A DNA stretch of 64,000 nt from Mesonia oceanica (lineage in GTDB: Bacteria; Bacteroidota; Bacteroidia; Flavobacteriales; Flavobacteriaceae): NCBI RefSeq assembly GCF_902499555.1, contig NZ_CABVMM010000002.1:357473-421472 (forward strand). Reading direction: 5' to 3'. Of the stretch, positions 44,958 to 54,699 are shown one piece after another (positions within the stretch are counted from its first letter, which is position 1; each line of letters opens with the position of its first letter). The translations under genes were made by a program, and so were the position numbers. The notes beneath the pieces are model-generated. The model was not told the DNA's origin, made no database searches, and worked only from the letters and a program-made list of their open reading frames with translations.

Positions 44958-47207
44958 ATGAAAACACCTAAGTTTAAACAACACATTCATCCAACTGTTA
45001 TTGAAACTGATAAATTAATTTTAAGCTCTGAATTTGGTCACCAATTATTAACAAGTAAATCATTAATTGAGGTCGTTAAGCATTTAGATGGAAAGTCTGA
45101 TGTTAATCAAATAATAGAAAACCTAGATGGTATAGTAGACAAAAGCCAAGTTCACTATGTACTCTCTTCACTGGAAACTAAAAAATATATTTCTGAAGCT
45201 GAAAATATATTATCAAACTCAGAATCTTCCTTTTGGAGTTCTTTTGCTGAAAAGGAATCATCTATAAAATTAAAAAAATCTAATTCTAAAATTAAGATCT
45301 ATAATTTTGGAAATCATAACCCTAAATTGCTTTCGGACGACTTTGATAAAATGGATTTTAAAGTTGTATCAGAAAATGAAAATTTTGCAGTAATAATTAC
45401 TGACGATTATTTACAAAATGGTCTGCAAAAAACCACTCGAGAATTATGGGAAAAAGACATTCCTTTTATTATATGCAAGCCCAATGGTATAGAAGCTTGG
45501 GTTGGACCAATATTCAAAAAAAATGAAACCGCTTGTTATGATTGCTTATTACAACGTTTGGTAGCCAATAGAGATGTAGATGTCTATTTAAAACAGAATG
45601 GTTATATCTCCTCCCCTATAATAAGTAAAAGTAGTACAAGTGCCTCTATAGGAATGATTTATCAACTTACGATTATGGAAATTTCAAAATTTCTATTAGT
45701 AGAAGATAAACAAAAAATTAAAAACGACTTAATTACTTTCAATTTTTCAACTTCAGAAACTAAACACCATGTTGTTGTAAAAAGACCACAATGTAAAACT
45801 TGTGGAGAGAAAAAATATTTAAACAACGATAGACTACCTGAAAAAATAATATTACAATCAACAGTGAAAAAATTCACCAATGGTGGTCATCGATCTGTAA
45901 CTGCAAAGGAAACGTATGCCAATTTTAAACACTTAATAAGTCCCATTACAGGAATTGTAAATAAACTAGAAAGAATAACAGATAGTAACGACGAATTACA
46001 GCATGTATTTATTTCTGGGCAAAACATGGCTTTGAAAACTACTAACTTTTTTTCACTAAGAAAAAATTTAAGGAGCAGTAGTTGCGGAAAAGGAAGTACC
46101 GAAATACAAGCTAAAGTCAGTGCTATAGGAGAAGCAATTGAAAGATACTCCGGAGTGTATAGAGATGAAGAACCTCGAATTAAATCGACTTATAAAAAAC
46201 TAAAAGACAAAGCTATACATCCTAATTCATGTATGCTCTTTAGTGACTATCAATACAAAAACAGAGAAATTATTAACGCAAAAAAAAGTTTTTTCAACGT
46301 TATTCCTAATGTATTAGACGAAGATACTGAAATTGACTGGAGTCCTGTATGGTCTATCTCTAGAAATGACTACGTTTATATTCCTACTTCCTATTGCTAT
46401 TATAACCATCCAGAAAATGCAAAAAGTGACTTCTTTTGTGCTCCAGATTCAAATGGTTGTGCAGCTGGAAATACACTAGAAGAAGCGATTCTTCAAGGTT
46501 TTTTAGAACTTATAGAACGCGATAGTGTTTGTTTATGGTGGTACAATAGATTGAATATGCCATCATTAGATATTGATAGTTTTAATGATACATATGCTAA
46601 TAATTTAATCACATATCATAAAACAAGAAATCGAAATTTATGGGTATTAGATTTGACTGCAGATTCAGGAATTCCAGCTTTCATTGCCATTTCAGCAAGA
46701 AATGATAGAACTGAATTTCAAGATATCGTCTTTGCACCTGCCGCACATTTAAATCCTAAAATTGCACTGCGAAGAGCATTGACTGAATTGAACCAAATGA
46801 TGCCTTCTATGGATGATACATTACCCCTAGGAGAATACAATTACGACGACCCAGAAACAGTACATTGGTGGAGAAATTGTAACCTAATTAATCAACCCTA
46901 TTTACTACCAGATATAAACAAACCATCTAAAAAATTACACGATTTTAAGTTACCCATTTTTAATGATTTAAAAGATGATATAGAATATTGCAAATCTAAA
47001 ATTGAAAAATTAGGTCTAGAAATACATGTATTAGATCAAACTCGTCCTGATATAGGTTTAAATGTTGTGAAAGTGTTTGTTCCTGGATTAAGGCATTTTT
47101 GGATGCGTAACGAAAAAGGTAGAATCTATGATGTACCTGTAAAAATGGGATGGTTAAAGAAACCCTTAAAAGAAAAAGACTTAAATCCAATTTCAATGTT
47201 TATATAA
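44958..47207 (+). CDS. fused E1-like/YcaO TOMM cyclodehydratase
   Basis: The 749-residue protein joins an N-terminal leader-binding/E1-like part (~1-300) to a YcaO domain (~310-749). The first part carries a probable zinc tetrad: Cys193/Cys196 (CYDC) and Cys279/Cys282 (CKTC). The YcaO part shows the ATP-binding segments SCGKGSTEIQAKVSAIGEAI (~375-394) and NGCAAGNTLEEAI followed by FLELIERDS. It should bind the leader and cyclise Cys, and perhaps Ser/Thr, of the precursor to azolines using ATP. The C-terminus ends NPISMFI rather than a Pro-rich PxPxP tail, a variation known in fused enzymes. It lies 156 bases after the precursor and 11 before the oxidase. Confidence 0.93.
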   Translation: MKTPKFKQHIHPTVIETDKLILSSEFGHQLLTSKSLIEVVKHLDGKSDVNQIIENLDGIVDKSQVHYVLSSLETKKYISEAENILSNSESSFWSSFAEKESSIKLKKSNSKIKIYNFGNHNPKLLSDDFDKMDFKVVSENENFAVIITDDYLQNGLQKTTRELWEKDIPFIICKPNGIEAWVGPIFKKNETACYDCLLQRLVANRDVDVYLKQNGYISSPIISKSSTSASIGMIYQLTIMEISKFLLVEDKQKIKNDLITFNFSTSETKHHVVVKRPQCKTCGEKKYLNNDRLPEKIILQSTVKKFTNGGHRSVTAKETYANFKHLISPITGIVNKLERITDSNDELQHVFISGQNMALKTTNFFSLRKNLRSSSCGKGSTEIQAKVSAIGEAIERYSGVYRDEEPRIKSTYKKLKDKAIHPNSCMLFSDYQYKNREIINAKKSFFNVIPNVLDEDTEIDWSPVWSISRNDYVYIPTSYCYYNHPENAKSDFFCAPDSNGCAAGNTLEEAILQGFLELIERDSVCLWWYNRLNMPSLDIDSFNDTYANNLITYHKTRNRNLWVLDLTADSGIPAFIAISARNDRTEFQDIVFAPAAHLNPKIALRRALTELNQMMPSMDDTLPLGEYNYDDPETVHWWRNCNLINQPYLLPDINKPSKKLHDFKLPIFNDLKDDIEYCKSKIEKLGLEIHVLDQTRPDIGLNVVKVFVPGLRHFWMRNEKGRIYDVPVKMGWLKKPLKEKDLNPISMFI

Positions 47208-47218
47208 TTTTCTTGGCT

Positions 47219-48676
47219 ATGATAGATAATAATGTTACTTCTTCTCTAAAAATTGATAACGATTGCTTTAAACTTTCTTTTAAACATGAAATAGTAAATG
47301 ATGGTGAAGTTTCTTTACAATCTTATTTTGACTCAATTGGTTTTCATTACAAATTAAAGGATTTACCATTTGCATTGAAAAAAGGACTTTTGGCAATCAA
47401 TACGAATTCCTTTTCTAAAAATGAATTGGGTTTAATAGTATTAAAAAAAGGAAACTATGGTGACCTGAGCCTATTTCTATATTATTTATCACATTTAGAA
47501 GAATTGGGAGCTTTAGAATACAAATTATACAAATTTGGTATGCTTTTCTGTCGTTATGAAAATATGACTGGAACTACTGATTTTTCAAGGACGAAGAATT
47601 TTTATTCCGCCTTTAAATTATCCAAATTTTCATTTATTAGACTAATTAATGAAGAATACATTTTAGAATCTTCTATAGGGACTTCAAAGATCGCCTTAAT
47701 TGATAAAAACAGTATTCAAATTGTTTTTTTGCTTTCGCAATTTAAAACTATACAAGAAATAAGTACGTTACTATCCTTGGATGAAGAACTGATTCTTTCC
47801 TTTTACATCTTACTCTCAACAGGTGAATTTTTGGAATTTATAGATGCTAAAAATGAAAATTCTGCTTTGGAGTTATGGAACTTTCACGATCTTCTTTTTC
47901 ATAATAGAAGTCGTTATGGAAGACATAATTATAATAGTGGCGCTACCTACCGATTTCTAGAAACTAGACCTCCTAAAAAGATAAAGAAACAAGTACGAAA
48001 TACATTAAAAACAATTTCATTAGAAAAACCTTTAAAACTAGATCTTAAGAAATCAAAGACATTACAGAAATGTCTCGACACGAGATATTCAAGCAGAGAG
48101 TTTGATGGTTTTGATTTAAGAAGTCTTAGCCACTTTTTATACCGAACATTGAAATTAAACAAGCATTCAGATTATACCATAGAAGGTGAAAGTAATAAAA
48201 AAGTAACTTTTGAAACCTACACAGCTCCTTATCCTTCAGGGGGTGCTATATATGAACTTAACTTTTATATAACTATACTTAATTGTGAGGGATTAGAACC
48301 TGGTTTTTACTATTACAATCCAATTCAACACGAGTTATCTTTATTACATCATCAAAATAAACAGACAAAATCAATGCTTTGGTATGCAAATGCTTGTACG
48401 GGAATGTCAGAGGCACCGCCTGTCTTAATAACATTTTCTGCTGATTTTGAACGATTTTTTTGGAAATATGAATCTATGGCATACAGCGCTATTCTTAAAC
48501 ATGTTGGAGTCGTTTATCAAACCATGTATTTAGTAGCCACAGATATGAATATTGGTGCTTGTGCATTAGGCAATGGTAATACAGAAATTTTCGAGAATTT
48601 ATCAAACAATATGTCGCTTAAAGAAAGTTCTGTAGGAGAATTTATTTTAGGACATATTAAAAATAAAATAATATGA
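47219..48676 (+). CDS. SagB-type azoline dehydrogenase
   Basis: I start at the ATG at 47219 (MIDNNVTSSLKIDNDCF), giving 485 residues; a longer frame from 47150 would overlap the YcaO gene. The N-terminal ~280 residues are an accessory winged-helix-like region. The C-terminal ~200 residues are an FMN nitroreductase-fold domain with TRYSSREFDGFDLRSL, YTAPYPSGGAIYELNFY and MNIGACALGNGN. It should oxidise azolines made by the YcaO protein to aromatic thiazoles or oxazoles. The stop overlaps the start of the next gene by 4 bases (ATGA), so expression is coupled. Confidence 0.92.
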   Translation: MIDNNVTSSLKIDNDCFKLSFKHEIVNDGEVSLQSYFDSIGFHYKLKDLPFALKKGLLAINTNSFSKNELGLIVLKKGNYGDLSLFLYYLSHLEELGALEYKLYKFGMLFCRYENMTGTTDFSRTKNFYSAFKLSKFSFIRLINEEYILESSIGTSKIALIDKNSIQIVFLLSQFKTIQEISTLLSLDEELILSFYILLSTGEFLEFIDAKNENSALELWNFHDLLFHNRSRYGRHNYNSGATYRFLETRPPKKIKKQVRNTLKTISLEKPLKLDLKKSKTLQKCLDTRYSSREFDGFDLRSLSHFLYRTLKLNKHSDYTIEGESNKKVTFETYTAPYPSGGAIYELNFYITILNCEGLEPGFYYYNPIQHELSLLHHQNKQTKSMLWYANACTGMSEAPPVLITFSADFERFFWKYESMAYSAILKHVGVVYQTMYLVATDMNIGACALGNGNTEIFENLSNNMSLKESSVGEFILGHIKNKII

Positions 48677-50112
48677 ATGATACAATAACTGCTAAAGATA
48701 AATTCCACAAATCCTTGCATAAGTATGCAAGGTTAAAAAGATTTTTTGAGCGCTTCTCAGCAGATCCAGAGTTTATGAGAAACTTACAATCAGATTTTGA
48801 AGATACCTTAAAAAAAAATCATATTAGGATTGATCGTGAAGAAGTTCACTATCTATTTGAAAAGTCTAGCCAAGACATCCCGGATTCTGTGAAAAAAATG
48901 TGGGAAATTGTACAAAGTAAACAAAAATGGGTTGAACAATTTTATTTAAAAGATTGTCTTCCTAGCAACTCTTCCATGCTAACTTGGAGGAATCGACAAA
49001 TAAAAAGACAAAAGTATGATTTAGGACCATTTTTTACTAAAACAAATATTCATTCTTCTTTAGCGGTTGAATTATCTCAAGGTTGTTCTGTTGGATGTTG
49101 GTTTTGCGCTCTTTCTCCTGACAGTCTCAAAAATACTTACTCCCATCAATCACATCAAGAAGAATGGATTCGTTTTATACAAATCATGAAATCTTTTTTA
49201 GGAGATGCAATAAAATCTACATTTCTGTACTGGGCAACTGAACCTTTTGATAATCCAGACTATGAAAAATTCTGTATCGATCTCTATAATGAAACTGGCG
49301 TTTTTCCACCTACCACTACAGCTGTTGCTCACAAAGACATAGATAGAATAAAAGAATTTATAAAAATATCTTCCAAACATGGAAGTTGGTTGAATAGATT
49401 CTCTCTTACGTCTTTAGGTATTATGCGTACCGTACATAAAAACTTTACAGAAGAAGAATTGGCGGAAGTAGAATGCTTGCCTCTAAATAAAAATGCAAAT
49501 TATACCTATGGTAATTCTGGTAATTTTAGAGAACGAACAAAAGCCGATCCCTCTCTACTTATTGAACAGGATGAAAAATTAAGAACGGCACCTTGGCATA
49601 ATCAAGACATTGATTATAGTACTTCTGAAGATTATGCCAATGGAAGTATCTGCTGTGTTAGTGGTTTTTTAGTGAATATGGTTTCTAGAAAAATTCAATT
49701 AATTAGCCCTACTACAGCCACAGATAAATGGCCTTTAGGTTATATTATTTTTGATGAAGCTAAATTTGAAAATATTAAAGATCTAAAAACCACTTTAATT
49801 AAATGGGAAAATCGATTTTTTAATAACGAAATGACTCCCGATGATTTAGTTCAATTTTATCCATGGATTAAACCTCATTTTACAGAAGAAGAAATAATTC
49901 TCCAAGGAAGATTCAATCAAAAAAAACAATTTTTTGTTAATGAAAACCCTTGTATGATAAGCATTATTAAAATTATTAATTCAAATAAATGCAGTTTTAA
50001 AGATATTCAGATAAAGGCTCTTGAAGAATTCTCAATCAGCTTAATCGATTCAAAAAAAATAATTAATACCCTATTTTCTAATGGATTTATTATCGAAAAC
50101 CAAAAACACTAA
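48673..50112 (+). CDS. PoyD-like radical SAM peptide epimerase
   Basis: The 479-residue enzyme has the radical SAM cluster motif CSVGCWFC (Cys138, Cys142, Cys145), preceded by the ~120-residue helical N-terminus (FHKSLHKYARLKRFFERF, DPEFMRNLQSDF) typical of the RiPP maturation amino-acid epimerases PoyD/OspD. A Cys pair (327-328, SICCVSGF) late in the barrel is a candidate for the H-atom donor Cys these epimerases need. It should convert L- to D-residues in the precursor core by alpha-carbon H abstraction. Both ends overlap neighbours (4 bases with SagB, 32 bases with LanM). Confidence 0.9.
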   Translation: MNDTITAKDKFHKSLHKYARLKRFFERFSADPEFMRNLQSDFEDTLKKNHIRIDREEVHYLFEKSSQDIPDSVKKMWEIVQSKQKWVEQFYLKDCLPSNSSMLTWRNRQIKRQKYDLGPFFTKTNIHSSLAVELSQGCSVGCWFCALSPDSLKNTYSHQSHQEEWIRFIQIMKSFLGDAIKSTFLYWATEPFDNPDYEKFCIDLYNETGVFPPTTTAVAHKDIDRIKEFIKISSKHGSWLNRFSLTSLGIMRTVHKNFTEEELAEVECLPLNKNANYTYGNSGNFRERTKADPSLLIEQDEKLRTAPWHNQDIDYSTSEDYANGSICCVSGFLVNMVSRKIQLISPTTATDKWPLGYIIFDEAKFENIKDLKTTLIKWENRFFNNEMTPDDLVQFYPWIKPHFTEEEIILQGRFNQKKQFFVNENPCMISIIKIINSNKCSFKDIQIKALEEFSISLIDSKKIINTLFSNGFIIENQKH

Positions 50113-53100
50113 AAATAATTATTCTGTTAGAAAACGGCTATTAAAAGTAATAGCTAAAGCTGCTTCTCTCGAAGAAAGAATAAACGAGTCATTTGTAGAA
50201 TGCAATGAAAATAACACTTTTCTAAATGAAAAATTAAAGACAGAATGGATAAATAACATTGCAAGAGGTTCAGAAAAAAAGTTTGAAGAATGGTTATCTT
50301 TTATGAATTGGTCTAAAGAAGATTTTTTTAAAGTCTTACATGAAGATGTAAAAATAAAAGATGAAGCAAACCTACCTAATTGGGCAAACACACTACTACA
50401 ATTATTTCTAGATATTGAGGATTATTATTTGAAAGAGTATGAAATTAAAAATCATTTAGAAGATAATGAAACACATAATATCTTATTCCCATTCATAAAG
50501 CTTGCAGAAAAATATGTAATTAAAGAAAGTGATCGATTAGAACTTGGAATAACTTATACATCTGGAAGTGAAATGGTAATGGTTCTAAAACAACGATTAA
50601 TTGCTTTAACTGTATCTCTAATTGATTCCGAAATCTATTTAAATAACATCACAGCTGCTTTTCAGCAAGATTCTGAAAAAAATGATTTGAATACTTTTGA
50701 ATCTTGGCTTATTAGAATTGAAACTTATCCAGTAATTGCAAAGCTTATTGCCATTTCTTATTCTAATTGGGGAGCTTCGATTACTGAATTTATGAGCCGT
50801 CTAGTTAAGGACAAGAAACGTCTTTCTGATAATTTTTTTAAAGGGGAAGATTTGGGTTTATTAGTAAAATACATTGGAGATGCTGGAGATGTACACTGTG
50901 AAGGCAGATCGGTTGTCCTTTTAACTTTTGAAGGCCAAAAAAAAATTGTTTATAAACCAAAAGATTTAAGTATTACCAATACATATTTTAAGTTATTGGA
51001 TAAATTAAATCCTCACCTTTCTCTTTCATTATTAACTCGAAAAGTAGATGTTAGAGAGCAATATACATGGGAAGAATTTATTGAATATAAAGAATGTACA
51101 TCTACAAATCAGTTTAAAGATTTTTACAAAAGATTGGGAATGATTACTCGATTGTTTCAATTATTGGGAGCAAGAGATTTTTGGTTAGACAATTTAATAG
51201 CCCATGGAAGCCAACCTGTTTTTATTGACTTAGAAATGGTCATTCAAAATCAAAAAGACGAAAAGAATAACTTATTACTAACAGAAAAAATTGCCCTAGA
51301 GCAAATTGAGGAATCTGTCATAAAAATTGGTATTATATCTCTACCAACACCCATAGGTTTTGGTGTGAAGTTTGAAGATTTAGGTACATTAACAGCTATC
51401 AAGAAGTTTTCAAGTCCGTTTAAATTAGATCTAACTACAAACAATCAATTAGGATTTGAATTAGAAAAATCAAAAGACGGTTATATTTCATGGGAAAAAG
51501 ACGATTATTTGCCTAGAATAGGAAGTGTTTATGCTAAAACCTCTGATTATATGGAAGATTTCCTAGCAGGTTATGAAGAAATGAATACTGTGCTTGTGCA
51601 ATTAAAAGATAAATTATTACGAAAAAACAGTATTATTTCCCAATTTAATAAGGCCCTATTACGGTATATACATAGAGATACTTGGGCTTACATGAGACTG
51701 ATTAAAAATTCTTATCATTCTCAAGCATTGATTAGTGGATTAGCCAGAGATAAACTTATGTTCTCATTATATAATGAAGCTTGGCAAGACGAAGAGAGCT
51801 TTAATGTTAAAAAAGCCTATGTATTAACCCATGAAATAAAATCCATTTTAAATTTAGATGTTCCTCTATTTAACGCTATAGGAGGTAATTGTGATTTACC
51901 TACCATAAAAAAAGTGATTCGTAATTATTTTAAAAATTCTTCAAAAAATTTAATTGAATCCAGACTGAAAAATATAATTGATTTTGATGTTTCTAAGCAT
52001 AAAAAAATAATTCTCAGTAATTACTTTGGAGGTACACATGAATTTCCTAAAATCAAATACGAAAAAATAAATTATCAACAATATACATCAAAAGATTGGA
52101 AAGAATTTTCAATTGAATGTGCTCAGATAATAATAGATCAAGCTATTACTACTACCACCATAGAAAAATCTTGGATAGGAATAGATTATCACCCAGAAAT
52201 GGATGCTAATTTGTTAGCAGCACTTAAACCGGATATCTTTTCAGGAACCTGTGGATTGAGTATGCTGTTTACAGATTTATACAAAAGCTTCAATAATCCC
52301 ATTTATAAAGATTTTGCGATAGGAAGTTTACAATCTACGTTAGCTATTATTGAAAAATCAAAAGAAAAATTTAGGGTATTTCTTCATGAATGGCATAGAA
52401 CGAGTAAACCATTAATAGTGGGGGCATATATAGGAATTGGTTCACAGATAATTGCACTTGAATATTGTACACGATACATTAAAGAAACTAAACTTAAGAA
52501 AGCGCTTGAAAAATATATTTCCATCATACCTTTTGGAGAACTAACTAAAAATTCATCTAGTGACTTTATTACTGGCTTTCCGGGTTTATTATTCAGCTTA
52601 ATTAATTATGTAGATAAAGATTACCTATTTAGTTTATCAAATTTGCAAAACAAAGAAATAAAATGTATTCCTGAAGAAAGCTTTATAAAATTGCAATTGC
52701 AACCTCTTGAAAAAGGAATTGGATATCTTCAATTTCTATTAAACCAAGAAAATACATCAATATTTGACTTAAAAAAACCAGCTAAATTAGCTGAATTAAT
52801 TATAGGCTTAGAATACTTAGAATTAAACAAAAACAATAAAAGTATTAGAAGTTATTATGATACATTTTTAACAAAACCTCCAAAAAAATTAAGAACTACC
52901 CAATTGATAGAATATGCTGATCTTTCTTTGAACCTCTATGAAATTTTAAACGAAGAAAAATATTTTATACTAGCTTCTTCTTTTGCTAAAGAAATTGTAG
53001 ACCGAAAAAAAGAAACAGGCGAATGGCTTAGTGATATTTGGGCATCAGAGAATTACTATCTTTCTGTTTTATATGGTACTGGTGCATTATCTCATCTTTT

Positions 53101-53173
53101 CCTAAGATTAACTAAAAGTGGTAAGTTCGGTTCATTCAGACGATTATCAACTTTTAAAAATATGAAATTATGA
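50081..53173 (+). CDS. lanM: LanM-type lanthipeptide synthetase with degenerate cyclase domain
   Basis: The 1030-residue protein has a LanM dehydratase domain (~150-650). Expected residues include GDVH (269-272), the Lys of VYKPK (Lys292), IDLE (~382-385) and Arg528/Thr534 in LRYIHRDT, whose 6-residue spacing matches the phosphate-elimination pair of CylM. The DxHxEN kinase motif reads DFWLDN (366-371), with Trp for His. The C-terminal LanC-like domain (~715-1010) keeps GTCGLSMLF and YGTGALSHLFLRL but lacks the WCxG and CHG zinc ligands; its only Cys are 724, 796 and 862. It should dehydrate Ser/Thr of the precursor, but zinc-assisted thioether formation is doubtful. It overlaps both neighbours. 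Confidence 0.9.
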   Translation: MDLLSKTKNTKNNYSVRKRLLKVIAKAASLEERINESFVECNENNTFLNEKLKTEWINNIARGSEKKFEEWLSFMNWSKEDFFKVLHEDVKIKDEANLPNWANTLLQLFLDIEDYYLKEYEIKNHLEDNETHNILFPFIKLAEKYVIKESDRLELGITYTSGSEMVMVLKQRLIALTVSLIDSEIYLNNITAAFQQDSEKNDLNTFESWLIRIETYPVIAKLIAISYSNWGASITEFMSRLVKDKKRLSDNFFKGEDLGLLVKYIGDAGDVHCEGRSVVLLTFEGQKKIVYKPKDLSITNTYFKLLDKLNPHLSLSLLTRKVDVREQYTWEEFIEYKECTSTNQFKDFYKRLGMITRLFQLLGARDFWLDNLIAHGSQPVFIDLEMVIQNQKDEKNNLLLTEKIALEQIEESVIKIGIISLPTPIGFGVKFEDLGTLTAIKKFSSPFKLDLTTNNQLGFELEKSKDGYISWEKDDYLPRIGSVYAKTSDYMEDFLAGYEEMNTVLVQLKDKLLRKNSIISQFNKALLRYIHRDTWAYMRLIKNSYHSQALISGLARDKLMFSLYNEAWQDEESFNVKKAYVLTHEIKSILNLDVPLFNAIGGNCDLPTIKKVIRNYFKNSSKNLIESRLKNIIDFDVSKHKKIILSNYFGGTHEFPKIKYEKINYQQYTSKDWKEFSIECAQIIIDQAITTTTIEKSWIGIDYHPEMDANLLAALKPDIFSGTCGLSMLFTDLYKSFNNPIYKDFAIGSLQSTLAIIEKSKEKFRVFLHEWHRTSKPLIVGAYIGIGSQIIALEYCTRYIKETKLKKALEKYISIIPFGELTKNSSSDFITGFPGLLFSLINYVDKDYLFSLSNLQNKEIKCIPEESFIKLQLQPLEKGIGYLQFLLNQENTSIFDLKKPAKLAELIIGLEYLELNKNNKSIRSYYDTFLTKPPKKLRTTQLIEYADLSLNLYEILNEEKYFILASSFAKEIVDRKKETGEWLSDIWASENYYLSVLYGTGALSHLFLRLTKSGKFGSFRRLSTFKNMKL

Positions 53174-53592
53174 TTGTTAAAGAAAAAGATCCCTATTGGC
53201 ATCGTTATTTTAAATGGCCTTCAAATTATTTTCCGTTTAATTTACCAGCTTGCCATTTATCTAAAGAACAAAAATCATTATCAAACAAAAATATCGGGAA
53301 AATAACATGGGTAATGGATACAAACTTAGAACTTGAATGTTGGTTGGTATCTGAGAATAGAGACATACTTTTTAAATTATTACCTGTAAAATCTGAGAAT
53401 AAATCAAGTTTTGTTTTGGAACATGAGTTGAATGAAGATGAGCTGGTAGGCAAAATTGGAATAACTTTTATTTGGGCTTACTATATTCCTTGCCCTAGTT
53501 ATATTTCAAAACATCCAATGGGTATTATTCAACTAAAGGGTTCAGAATTAAAAGGTAAAAATACTAAAATAACAATAATAGATACAAGATAA
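53170..53592 (+). CDS. unknown protein of the RiPP cluster
   Basis: The 140-residue protein starts MIVKEKDPYWHRYFKWPSNY by an ATGA overlap with LanM and is followed 19 bases later by the methyltransferase gene, so it is surely part of the operon. It is beta-rich with aromatic residues (YWHRYFKWPSNYFPF, then GITFIWAYYIPCPSY) and no signal peptide or membrane helix. No family is recognised. Possible roles are leader recognition, scaffold for the enzymes or an immunity-type factor; none is supported by motifs. Confidence 0.8.
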   Translation: MIVKEKDPYWHRYFKWPSNYFPFNLPACHLSKEQKSLSNKNIGKITWVMDTNLELECWLVSENRDILFKLLPVKSENKSSFVLEHELNEDELVGKIGITFIWAYYIPCPSYISKHPMGIIQLKGSELKGKNTKITIIDTR

Positions 53593-53611
53593 CTTTTATT
53601 AATAAACTTAT

Positions 53612-54475
53612 ATGTCTAAAAATTTCATCCATACTTTAAACCCTAAAGAAATTGCTAGTGTATTTAATAAAAATATCCTAAAAAAAGCTCCCAATGATAC
53701 TTGGTTAAAATGGCATGCTAATTTAGAGTCTTGGGTAGATCAAGCAATCTACAAAACGATAGAGAAAATAGGAGATCATACACATCAGAAGTTTTTAGAT
53801 ATTGCTACTGGAACAGGAAACAATGTAATTCTTTTATCCAAAATGTACCCTACTTGTTTATTTGATGCCTGTGACATTTCCAAACTCTATATAGAAAAAG
53901 CAAAAAATACTGCTTTGAAAAAAAATATAGATAACATATTTTTTAAAATTTCTGATGCACACCATCTATTATATAAAGACAAAACTTATAATGTTGTCAC
54001 TTGTTTTTTTTCTTTAATGTACTTTAAAAATATAGATCAAACTATTCAAGAGTTTATTCGGGTCTCTAAACCACAAGGAAAAATAGTGATAACAACCTGG
54101 GGAGGAGATAATTTGGCATTCATTACAATTATGAAATTGATATCTATTGATAAGAATGCCAATTATCCTGATTCACAAAATCCTAATCTATTCTCAGAGA
54201 AAAAAGAACTTTTAAAATTGTTCAATAAATACAATTTTATAGATATTTCTATTGAAAGGTATCAAATTAATATTAAATGGAAAGGAAGTAGTAATGAGTT
54301 TTGGTTATTTTTTAAAGAATCTAATCCCTCAATAGAAAAAATATTAAATTCACTAGAAAAAATTAAACGTAAGAAAAAAGAACAAGAAATAATAAAAGAA
54401 CTTAATAAATTTGAAAACAATGGAGTTCTCTTTTTACCTACAACTATTCTAATATCGATACTCAAAAAAAACTAA
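53612..54475 (+). CDS. class I SAM-dependent methyltransferase of the RiPP cluster
   Basis: The 287-residue protein has the Rossmann methyltransferase motif I LDIATGTGN (~66-74), the acidic residue after strand 2 in DACDIS, a DAHHLL segment and the post-motif VVTCFFSLMYFKN. A helical, Lys-rich C-terminal segment (KIKRKKKEQEIIKEL) follows. It could methylate the peptide (N-, O-, S- or C-methyl) or another small molecule. It is the last gene of the cluster; ~200 bases of gene-free AT-rich sequence follow before the Rhs array. Confidence 0.85.
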   Translation: MSKNFIHTLNPKEIASVFNKNILKKAPNDTWLKWHANLESWVDQAIYKTIEKIGDHTHQKFLDIATGTGNNVILLSKMYPTCLFDACDISKLYIEKAKNTALKKNIDNIFFKISDAHHLLYKDKTYNVVTCFFSLMYFKNIDQTIQEFIRVSKPQGKIVITTWGGDNLAFITIMKLISIDKNANYPDSQNPNLFSEKKELLKLFNKYNFIDISIERYQINIKWKGSSNEFWLFFKESNPSIEKILNSLEKIKRKKKEQEIIKELNKFENNGVLFLPTTILISILKKN

Positions 54476-54699
54476 TGTAAGATTAATAAATATCAAGTCT
54501 TTATATGGAGAGCGCTTGATCCTAGAACAAAATTCATTAAAGTACAAGTTTAAGTTTTGGTCGATTGACTAGGAAAAAACTTCTATATCAAAGATTTTAT
54601 TTGAAGTTTTATTTTTTTGGATCGTTTTAAAATTAAGCTTCTTCTTGCTATCTATTTGTTTAACTTCATAAGTTTTTGGTATTATTATAGTTTGTAAGA

